From Clostridia bacterium (GTDB lineage Bacteria; Bacillota; Clostridia; Oscillospirales; Acutalibacteraceae): a stretch of 10,235 bases of DNA. The stretch is taken from contig JAFRZS010000136.1 in assembly GCA_017442445.1 (NCBI GenBank), positions 1-10,235 on the forward strand, given 5' to 3'. The translations under genes were made by a program, and so were the position numbers. The notes beneath the pieces are model-generated. The model saw only the letters and a program-made list of their open reading frames with translations. It was not told the origin of the DNA and ran no database searches. Below, in pieces: positions 4,448 through 10,235 of the stretch. Within the stretch, counting starts at the first letter, position 1, and every line of letters begins with the position of its first letter.

Positions 4448-6679
4448 ATGCTTTTTAAAGAATGGGAAGGATTTAAAAACGGAATATGGCAGGAAGAAAT
4501 AAATGTGCGTGATTTTATTTTATCCAATGTAACGCCTTATTCAGGTAATGAGGACTTTTTGGCAAAACCAACCGAAAAGACAGAAGTTATGCTTAAAAAA
4601 GTCCGTGAATTGCTCAAAGCTGAACAGGAGAAGGGTGGAGTTTTGGATATAGATACCGAAACAGTTTCGTCTCTCTGCAACTATGCACCCGGCTATGTTG
4701 ATAAGGAAAATGAAGTTATTTTCGGTCTTCAGACAGATGCACCCTTGAAGAGAAGTATTCATCCTTTCGGCGGTATCAGAATGGTCAGAGAAGCTTGTGC
4801 TTCATACGGCTATGAATTATCAGATAAGGTTGAACAGCATTTCCAATACCGCACCACACATAACGACGGTGTTTTCAGAGTATATTCTGACGAAATGCGC
4901 GCAGCACGACACTGTGGTTTGCTTACAGGACTTCCTGATGCATATGGCAGAGGAAGAATCATCGGTGACTACCGCAGAGTTGCGCTTTACGGAATCGATA
5001 AGCTTATTGAATTCAAAAGACAGGACAAAGCAAAAGTTTCACAGGGTGACATGAACACCGATACTATCAGACTTGCAGAAGAGCTTTATCAGCAGATAAA
5101 CTTTTTAGGTCTTATGAAAGAAATGGCAGCATCATATGGCTTTGATATAGGCAGACCCGCTGCAAACGCTAAAGAAGCTGTTCAATGGACATATTTTGCT
5201 TATCTTGCAGCAAACAAAGAACAGAACGGTGCTGCGATGTCCTTAGGCAGAACTAGTACTTTCTTTGATATTTACATTGAGCGCGACCTTCAGAACGGTA
5301 CGCTTACAGAAGAGGGAGCACAGGAAATTCTTGATGCACTTGTAATGAAGCTTCGTTTTATCCGCCACTTAAGAACACCGGAATATAATGACCTTTTCGG
5401 TGGCGATCCGATGTGGATAACCGAAGCAGTCGGCGGAATGTCTCAGAATCACAAAACTCTTGTAACAAAATCATCTTTCCGTATTTTGCACACACTTGAA
5501 AATCTCGGTCCCGCACCCGAGCCGAATCTTACAGTGTTATGGAGCAACCATTTGCCTGAAGCTTTTAAGAAATACTGTGCTAAAATATCAGTAAATACAG
5601 ATGCTATTCAATATGAAAATGATGACCTTATGCGCACAATATTCGGCGATGACTATGCAATTGCCTGTTGCGTTTCTGCTATGAGAGTTGGTAAACAAAT
5701 GCAATTTTTCGGTGCAAGAACTAATTTGCCGAAACTTTTACTCATAGCATTAAACGGTGGTTTTGATAATACTTTCAATACCAAGATTGGCCCTCAGACC
5801 GACATAATGAATGACGAAATTCTTGATTATACAAAGGTTATTGAAAGATTCAAATTCTATCTTACATGGTTGTGCAAACTCTATGTAAACACCATGAACT
5901 GCATACACTATATGCACGATAAATATGTGTACGAAAAAACGCAGATGTCGTTACACGATACTGATGTTGAGAGATTTATGGCTTTTGGTATCGCTGGCCT
6001 TTCAGTCATAACTGACTCACTTTCCGCAATCAGATATGCGAAGGTTAAGCCTGTAACTGATGAAAACGGTATTATCAGAGATTTTGAAATTGAGGGTGAT
6101 TTCCCCAAATACGGCAACGACGATAACCGTGTTGATGATATTGCTCAGGAGCTTGTTCACATTGTTCACGAAGAGCTCAAAAAGACTCCCACATACAAAA
6201 ATGCTTTGCACACGCTTTCTGTACTTACAATCACATCTAATGTTGTTTACGGTAAGAAAACAGGTTCAACACCTGACGGCAGAAAAGCAGGTGAACCCTT
6301 TGCACCCGGTGCTAACCCAATGCACAACAGAGAACAGTGCGGTGCAATTGCTTCTCTTAATTCTGTTTCAAAGCTTCTTTATTCAGACGCTATGGACGGC
6401 ATTTCAAATACATTCTCAATTGTTCCTGATGCTTTAGGTAAATCTGATGAAAGCCGTATTGAGAACCTTGTAAGCATAATTGACGGTTACTTCTCAAATC
6501 AGGCACATCATTTGAATGTTAACGTATTAAACAGAGAAACTTTACTTAAAGCATATGAAAATCCTGAAGAATATCCGAACCTCACAATCAGAGTTTCAGG
6601 TTATGCTGTAAACTTCTGCAAACTTTCAAGGGAACAGCAGAGAGAAGTTATCTCAAGAACATTCCATCAGGCATTATAA
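4448..6679 (+). CDS. pflB: Formate C-acetyltransferase (pyruvate formate-lyase)
   Basis: The 743-residue glycyl-radical enzyme converts pyruvate and CoA to acetyl-CoA and formate in the cytoplasm of anaerobes. The large PFL domain fills most of the protein. The adjacent catalytic cysteines are Cys407-Cys408 in IACCVSAM. The C-terminal glycine-radical motif IRVSGYAVNF carries the radical residue Gly718, 25 residues before the end. The length fits clostridial PFLs, slightly shorter than the E. coli enzyme, and no key residue is missing. The ATG is preceded by AGGAGG (4437-4442) at 5 bases, just after the riboswitch terminator. pflA follows 11 bases later, so activase and substrate enzyme are made together. 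Expression should rise when ZMP/ZTP accumulates, that is when 10-formyl-tetrahydrofolate is short, supplying formate to one-carbon metabolism as well as acetyl-CoA. Confidence 0.98.
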   Translation: MLFKEWEGFKNGIWQEEINVRDFILSNVTPYSGNEDFLAKPTEKTEVMLKKVRELLKAEQEKGGVLDIDTETVSSLCNYAPGYVDKENEVIFGLQTDAPLKRSIHPFGGIRMVREACASYGYELSDKVEQHFQYRTTHNDGVFRVYSDEMRAARHCGLLTGLPDAYGRGRIIGDYRRVALYGIDKLIEFKRQDKAKVSQGDMNTDTIRLAEELYQQINFLGLMKEMAASYGFDIGRPAANAKEAVQWTYFAYLAANKEQNGAAMSLGRTSTFFDIYIERDLQNGTLTEEGAQEILDALVMKLRFIRHLRTPEYNDLFGGDPMWITEAVGGMSQNHKTLVTKSSFRILHTLENLGPAPEPNLTVLWSNHLPEAFKKYCAKISVNTDAIQYENDDLMRTIFGDDYAIACCVSAMRVGKQMQFFGARTNLPKLLLIALNGGFDNTFNTKIGPQTDIMNDEILDYTKVIERFKFYLTWLCKLYVNTMNCIHYMHDKYVYEKTQMSLHDTDVERFMAFGIAGLSVITDSLSAIRYAKVKPVTDENGIIRDFEIEGDFPKYGNDDNRVDDIAQELVHIVHEELKKTPTYKNALHTLSVLTITSNVVYGKKTGSTPDGRKAGEPFAPGANPMHNREQCGAIASLNSVSKLLYSDAMDGISNTFSIVPDALGKSDESRIENLVSIIDGYFSNQAHHLNVNVLNRETLLKAYENPEEYPNLTIRVSGYAVNFCKLSREQQREVISRTFHQAL

Positions 6680-6690
6680 GAGGTAGTTTT

Positions 6691-7407
6691 ATGTGTGATA
6701 CTCTCAGATTACACTCATTTCAATCTTTAGGTACACTTGACGGCCCGGGAATAAGAGCTGTTGTTTTTCTACAGGGCTGTCCGCTTCGCTGTATATGTTG
6801 CCATAATCCTGACACTTGGGATTTTTCAGGCGGATATGAAGTTCAGATAGGCGAATTGCTTGAAAAAATTAGCCGTTGCAGACCTTATTGGGGTAAAAGT
6901 GGGGGAGTTACCGTATCAGGCGGCGAGCCTCTTTTACAGGCAAAACAGCTGATAAAATTTTTCAAAGCACTTAAGTCAGAAGGAATTCATACTGCTCTTG
7001 ATACGAGCGGTTGTATCCTCAATGATGATGTAAAAGAACTTTTAAAATACACAGATCTTGTACTTCTGGATTATAAATACACAGATGCTGATGACTATCT
7101 GAAATATACAAAAATGGATATCAAAAAAGTTCAATCCTTTCTTTCATATCTCAATGAAGAAAAAATTGAAACAGTTTTGCGTTATGTATTTATACCTGGG
7201 ATTAACTCTGATGAAGAATCAATTAAAAAACTACAGGAGATAAAAATGTTTTATTCCTGTGTTACTTCTGTTGAAATTCTACCTTTCAGAAAGCTTTGTA
7301 TTGAAAAATATAATGAACTCGGTATAGAATTTCCGTTAAAAGATACTCCTGAAGCATCTAAAGACGAAATTGTAGCGATATATGAAAAGTTCCCTGACCT
7401 CAAATAA
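6691..7407 (+). CDS. pflA: Pyruvate formate-lyase activating enzyme (radical SAM)
   Basis: The 238-residue radical-SAM activase uses a [4Fe-4S] cluster, S-adenosylmethionine and a reductant to generate the glycyl radical on PflB. The cluster motif is Cys30-x3-Cys34-x2-Cys37 in QGCPLRCICCHNPDTW. The N-terminal SLGTLDGPGIRAVVFLQGC is characteristic of PFL activases, and SGGEPLLQ is the SAM-binding GGE motif. The length is close to the roughly 245 residues usual for the family. The ATG is preceded by AAGAGG, which overlaps the pflB stop codon, 7 bases before the start. This suggests translational coupling, and a bidirectional terminator follows directly. The extra Cys36 gives CxCC, which still fits CxxxCxxC. 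Confidence 0.96.
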   Translation: MCDTLRLHSFQSLGTLDGPGIRAVVFLQGCPLRCICCHNPDTWDFSGGYEVQIGELLEKISRCRPYWGKSGGVTVSGGEPLLQAKQLIKFFKALKSEGIHTALDTSGCILNDDVKELLKYTDLVLLDYKYTDADDYLKYTKMDIKKVQSFLSYLNEEKIETVLRYVFIPGINSDEESIKKLQEIKMFYSCVTSVEILPFRKLCIEKYNELGIEFPLKDTPEASKDEIVAIYEKFPDLK

Positions 7408-7408
7408 C

Positions 7409-7444
7409 AAAAGGCTTGATATCCGTTAGGATATCAAGCCTTTT
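7409..7444. terminator. Bidirectional intrinsic terminator between pflA and ackA
   Basis: A perfect 16-bp stem, AAAAGGCTTGATATCC (7409-7424) against 7429-7444, has a GTTA loop. The ends are A-rich on one side and T-rich on the other, so on either strand a GC-containing hairpin is followed by a TTTT run. It starts two bases after the pflA stop codon and lies 14 bases beyond the ackA stop codon, so it serves both convergent units. Confidence 0.95.
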
Positions 7445-7458
7445 AAAATTATTTCAGA

Positions 7459-8664
7459 TTATAAAGCTTCAACGATAGCCTTTGTATCACGAGCGATAAG
7501 AAGTTCTTCGTTTGTAGCGATAACATAAACCTTAACCTTTGAGTCAGGAAGTGAAATTTCGCCTTCTTTACCCTTAACAAGAGTTGAGTTGAGCTCAGAA
7601 TTGAATGTAACACCAAGATATGTGAGGTTCTTACATACATCTTCACGAAGGTCAAATGTGTTTTCACCGATACCGCCTGTGAATACGATAGCATCAACAC
7701 CGTCCATAGCAGCTACATAACTACCGATAACCTTGCGAACCTGATACTTAAGAATCTTTCTTGCGAGAGCAGCTCTTTCATTTCCTTCTTCAATAGCAGC
7801 AAGTAAATCTCTGTCATCGCTTGAAACGCCTGAAATTCCGAGATAACCTGATTTCTTGTTAAGAATTTCAGATGTCTGCTGAGGTGTCCAGCCTTCTTTT
7901 TCCTGAAGATAAGTAATAACTGAGGGGTCAACAGCACCGCATCTTGTACCCATCATGAAACCGTCGAGGGGAGTAAGACCCATGCTTGTATCAACAACTT
8001 CGCCGTTCTTAACAGCTGTGATTGACGAACCGTTACCAAGGTGACAAGTGATAAGCTTGAGATCTTTGATATCCTTACCCATAACTTCAGCACATTTAGC
8101 ACTTACGAAACGATGAGATGTTCCGTGGAAACCGTAACGGCGAACCTTATATTTTTCATAATATTCATACGGTACAGGAAAAATATAAGCCTCAGGAGGC
8201 ATTGTGCTGTGGAAAGCATTATCAAATACAACAACTTCAGGTAATTCAACACCGAATACTTCACGACAAGCATTGATACCCTGAATGTGTGCGGGGTTGT
8301 GAAGAGGAGCAAGGTCGCAAAGGCTTTCGATACCTTCAATAACTTCTTCGTCAACAAGAACACTCTTATTGAAAAGAGCACCACCCTGAACAATTCTGTG
8401 TCCGATTGCTGCGATTTCTTCAAGATTTGATAAAACTGCACAATCACCTTCAAGTAAAGCTTTCTTAACTTCGAAGAAAGCAGCAGTATGGTTGGGCATA
8501 TCTACTTCATACTTGAATTTTTTGCCTTCTGCGTTTGAACCGCTGATCACACCGTCAATTCCGATGCGTTCACAAATACCTTTTGCCATCAAGCTTTCAT
8601 TATCCATATCGATAAGCTGATACTTCAATGATGAGCTTCCGGCATTGATTACGAGAATCTTCAT
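7459..8664 (-). CDS. ackA: Acetate kinase
   Basis: The 401-residue cytoplasmic enzyme interconverts acetyl phosphate plus ADP with acetate plus ATP, the energy-yielding last step of acetate fermentation. Family motifs and catalytic residues align with the Methanosarcina enzyme: NAGSSSLK (Asn7), HRIVQGG (Arg90), His122, FDNAFHSTMP (Asp148), RRYGFHGTSH (His180), CHLGNGSSI (207-215), MGTRCGAVDP (Arg241), TGGIGENT, and a C-terminal TNEELLIARDT. The start at 8664 is fixed by GGAGG at 9 bases and by the family N-terminus MKILVINAGSSS. The frame stays open 75 bases further upstream through the promoter, but that extension is not part of the protein. The gene is convergent with pflBA, which makes its precursor acetyl-CoA, and divergent from tmcAL. 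Phosphotransacetylase is not in the window. Confidence 0.98.
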   Translation of the reverse strand: MKILVINAGSSSLKYQLIDMDNESLMAKGICERIGIDGVISGSNAEGKKFKYEVDMPNHTAAFFEVKKALLEGDCAVLSNLEEIAAIGHRIVQGGALFNKSVLVDEEVIEGIESLCDLAPLHNPAHIQGINACREVFGVELPEVVVFDNAFHSTMPPEAYIFPVPYEYYEKYKVRRYGFHGTSHRFVSAKCAEVMGKDIKDLKLITCHLGNGSSITAVKNGEVVDTSMGLTPLDGFMMGTRCGAVDPSVITYLQEKEGWTPQQTSEILNKKSGYLGISGVSSDDRDLLAAIEEGNERAALARKILKYQVRKVIGSYVAAMDGVDAIVFTGGIGENTFDLREDVCKNLTYLGVTFNSELNSTLVKGKEGEISLPDSKVKVYVIATNEELLIARDTKAIVEAL

Positions 8665-8686
8665 GAAATAAAACCTCCAAATTTTC

Positions 8687-8715
8687 TTGTATTTTTTTCC
8701 TAACTGTTTTATTAT
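8687..8715 (+). promoter_or_regulatory. Possible tmcAL promoter overlapping the ackA promoter
   Basis: TTGTAT (8687-8692) and TATTAT (8710-8715) are 17 bases apart on the plus strand. The -35 matches consensus at 3 of 6 positions and the -10 at 5 of 6. Its -10 lies on top of the ackA -10, so the two promoters would compete. Other AT-rich placements are possible. Confidence 0.4.
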
Positions 8716-8739
8716 ATACATGTATCGTATTTTTTTCAA
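8711..8739 (-). promoter_or_regulatory. Strong promoter of ackA
   Basis: On the minus strand, TTGAAA (plus-strand 8734-8739) and a perfect TATAAT (8711-8716) are 17 bases apart. Transcription would begin near 8704, leaving about 40 bases of leader. The promoter overlaps a weaker plus-strand candidate for tmcAL. Confidence 0.85.
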
Positions 8740-8767
8740 GTTGTTTTTTGAAATTGGAGTGAGAAAT

Positions 8768-9904
8768 TTGAATGTTTTTGGAACTATAGCTGAATATAAT
8801 CCTTTTCATAACGGGCACAAGTATCATCTGGACGAAATGAGAACCTCTGGTGCCACTCATATTGTAGTAGCGATGTCAGGTAATTTCGTTCAGAGGGGAG
8901 AGTGCGCCGTTTACCCGAAACACTATCGTGCTAAAGCTGCGCTTGAAAACGGGGCCGACTTAGTAATTGAAATCCCTTCATACTTTTCAGTATCAACTGC
9001 TGAAACTTTTGCTATGGCCGGAATTACACTTTTAGATGCAATAGGCGTTAATACTTTATCTTTCGGAAGCGAGTGTGGGGACATCGATAAAATCAAAAAA
9101 ATTGCAGAAAAGGTCTCTACTGATGATTTTGAAAAAATATTATCAGAAAAATTGTCTTGCGGAAGAACATATGCCGCTTCCTTTGAAGAAGCGCTCAGAG
9201 AAATTTCTGAAGATTTAGCCGATATCATTAAAAAACCTAATAATATTTTAGGTGTTGAATATGTAAAAGCAATAAATAAAATAAATTCAAAAATAATCCC
9301 CACAACAATAAAAAGAGCTTTTGTTGAACACGATGATGAAACGGTCAAAGATGATTTCATTTCAGCATCACAATTAAGACAACTGATAAAAAATGCTGAA
9401 GATGTTGTAAAATTCATGCCATCTTCAATCAATACTCAGCCGAGATTCATTGAACAATTCGAAGATATGATTCTCTATAAATTGCGTACAATGTCTGTTG
9501 AGGATATCTCAAGACTCCCCGATGTTTCCGAAGGTCTTGAAAACAGGATATATTCAGCTATCAAAGATTCAAGAAGTCTTCAGGAATTATTTGATAATAT
9601 AAAATCCAAACGCTATACACACGCAAGAATACGGCGTATTATTATGTCAGCTTTCCTCGGCTTCGAAAAAAATATGTTTTCAAAGCCTGAGTACATCAGG
9701 GTTTTAGGTTTTAACGAAAAAGGCAGAGAAATTTTAAGAGCAGCCCGCAATACTGCAAAGCTGCCCGTAATTATGAGATATTCAGATGTAACCGATGACA
9801 TCAGGGGTTTATTTGATATTGAATCAAGATGTACGGATATCTATTCACTCGCAACAGGAGATGTTTGTTCAAAAGAAATGACAGATAACATAGTTATTCT
9901 GTAA
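8768..9904 (+). CDS. tmcAL: tRNA(Met) cytidine acetate ligase TmcAL (YlbM/DUF795, HIGH_NTase1 family)
   Basis: TmcAL activates acetate with ATP and transfers the acetyl group to C34 of elongator tRNA-Met (ac4C34), a wobble modification for accurate AUG decoding. The N-terminus GTIAEYNPFHNGHKYHL carries the nucleotidyltransferase HNGH motif (His14-Gly16-His17). AMSGNFVQRGECAVYPK, FSVSTAETFAMAGI and LSFGSECGDI are characteristic of the family, and a basic, helical C-terminal part follows. The start is taken as TTG 8768, because GGAGTGA (8756-8762) lies 5 bases before it and the family begins here. The frame is open upstream to 8687 but has no ribosome site there. At 378 residues it is somewhat shorter than the roughly 415-residue B. 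subtilis protein, mostly by a shorter C-terminus. It is divergent from ackA, and its last 11 bases overlap the converging mtaB gene. No terminator is visible. Confidence 0.93.
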   Translation: MNVFGTIAEYNPFHNGHKYHLDEMRTSGATHIVVAMSGNFVQRGECAVYPKHYRAKAALENGADLVIEIPSYFSVSTAETFAMAGITLLDAIGVNTLSFGSECGDIDKIKKIAEKVSTDDFEKILSEKLSCGRTYAASFEEALREISEDLADIIKKPNNILGVEYVKAINKINSKIIPTTIKRAFVEHDDETVKDDFISASQLRQLIKNAEDVVKFMPSSINTQPRFIEQFEDMILYKLRTMSVEDISRLPDVSEGLENRIYSAIKDSRSLQELFDNIKSKRYTHARIRRIIMSAFLGFEKNMFSKPEYIRVLGFNEKGREILRAARNTAKLPVIMRYSDVTDDIRGLFDIESRCTDIYSLATGDVCSKEMTDNIVIL

Positions 9905-10235
9905 TTTCACCGTAGCAGTAATCGTTGTCAGATTCGGTTATCTTTACTTTAAGCATACTTCCACACTCAACATCTGTATATACTTTAACAGGAGTATAGT
10001 TTTCCGTATAACCTTCGTTATCATTTTCAAACAGAACATTTACTGTTTTGCCTATTTGATTTTTTAAAAATTCAGACCTTATTTCATTCGCAGCTGCAAG
10101 CATTGTGTGGCTGCGTTTTTCTTTTATCTGAGTATTTACCTGAACTTTTTTTGCCGCAGGAGTACCTTCTCTCGGTTAATTGGGTAATAAATGCTTTTTT
10201 TCAAATCCGACTTTATATGCAAAGTTTAGCGACTC
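9894..10235 (-). pseudogene. mtaB: C-terminal part of MtaB (t6A37 tRNA methylthiotransferase) with an in-frame stop; 5' part outside the window
   Basis: Read in one frame from the right edge, the minus strand encodes the end of a MiaB/MtaB-type radical-SAM methylthiotransferase. There is a stretch like the last barrel helix (ESLNFAYKVGFEKK), then PREGTPAAKKVQVNTQIKEK, and a C-terminal TRAM domain (GKTVNVLFE, EGYTENYTPVKV, then short strands to the TAA at 9894-9896). GYTENYTPV favours MtaB (YqeV type, 2-methylthio on t6A37) over MiaB. A TAA codon at 10176-10178 interrupts the frame where the family has H-x-F-P-Y-S-x-R-E-G-T; here the residues read HLLPN, stop, PREGT. The frame is the same on both sides. 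It is a point nonsense mutation or a sequence error, not a frameshift. Without the stop, the gene would look normal. Translation of the tail from the Met at 10103 alone would give only 69 residues without a catalytic domain. Confidence 0.75.

Noticed and set aside
6060..6437. A 125-codon plus-strand ORF inside pflB
   Set aside because: It lies in another frame of the fully conserved PFL gene, and the residues show no domain.
8665..8739. N-terminal extension of acetate kinase to 8739
   Set aside because: The extension covers the -35 and -10 promoter elements and the ribosome site, and the family begins exactly at MKILVINAGSSS (8664).
8923..9432. A 169-codon minus-strand ORF inside tmcAL
   Set aside because: It is a serine/alanine-rich shadow of the well-supported TmcAL frame, with no ribosome site or domain.

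Overview
This window looks like a chromosomal segment from a low-GC, anaerobic, fermentative Firmicute, probably class Clostridia and plausibly the Oscillospiraceae/Ruminococcaceae. The reasons are AT-rich intergenic DNA, strong GGAGG-type ribosome binding sites, a PerR plus reverse-rubrerythrin pair, a pyruvate formate-lyase operon behind a ZTP (pfl) riboswitch, acetate kinase, TmcAL and MtaB. The organism call is inferred from gene content only. I see no transposase, integrase, CRISPR array, rRNA or tRNA, and apart from one structured RNA locus the content is ordinary core metabolism.

Layout. 1-208: 3' end of a membrane protein of the CmpB-like 'putative ABC transporter permease' family. 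212-1387 (-): a GHL10-type glycosidase-like lipoprotein. 1442-2516 (+): a peroxide-defence operon. It has a consensus promoter overlapped by a palindromic Fur/PerR-type operator, then perR, reverse rubrerythrin and a terminator. 2522-3135 (-): a small membrane protein with a PH-like and a SHOCT domain, with its own terminator. 3220-3436 (-): a gene-less stretch holding a promoter, a long imperfect hairpin closed by a perfect 15-bp stem, and an intrinsic terminator. It is either a small RNA or an attenuating leader of the SHOCT gene. 3488-4277 (+): a metallo-beta-lactamase-fold hydrolase with its own promoter. 4287-7444 (+): promoter, ZTP riboswitch with terminator, pflB, pflA and a bidirectional terminator. 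7459-8739 (-): ackA with a strong promoter. 8768-9904 (+): tmcAL, divergent from ackA. 9894-10235 (-): C-terminal part of mtaB, interrupted by an in-frame stop.

How the genes work together. PflB, activated by PflA, splits pyruvate into acetyl-CoA and formate, and AckA converts acetyl phosphate to acetate with ATP gain (phosphotransacetylase is not in the window). The ZTP riboswitch ties PFL output to one-carbon status: ZMP/ZTP rises when 10-formyl-tetrahydrofolate is scarce, and PFL supplies formate. TmcAL uses acetate and ATP to acetylate tRNA-Met, and MtaB methylthiolates t6A37, so the right end concerns tRNA modification. PerR and rubrerythrin protect oxygen-sensitive enzymes such as the PFL glycyl radical. 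That last link is thematic, not shown by shared regulation.

The points most worth checking are the structured RNA at about 3222-3402 (-), the perR translation start (a very strong SD inside the reading frame pointing at an AUA codon), and the nonsense codon in a conserved motif of mtaB close to the window edge.
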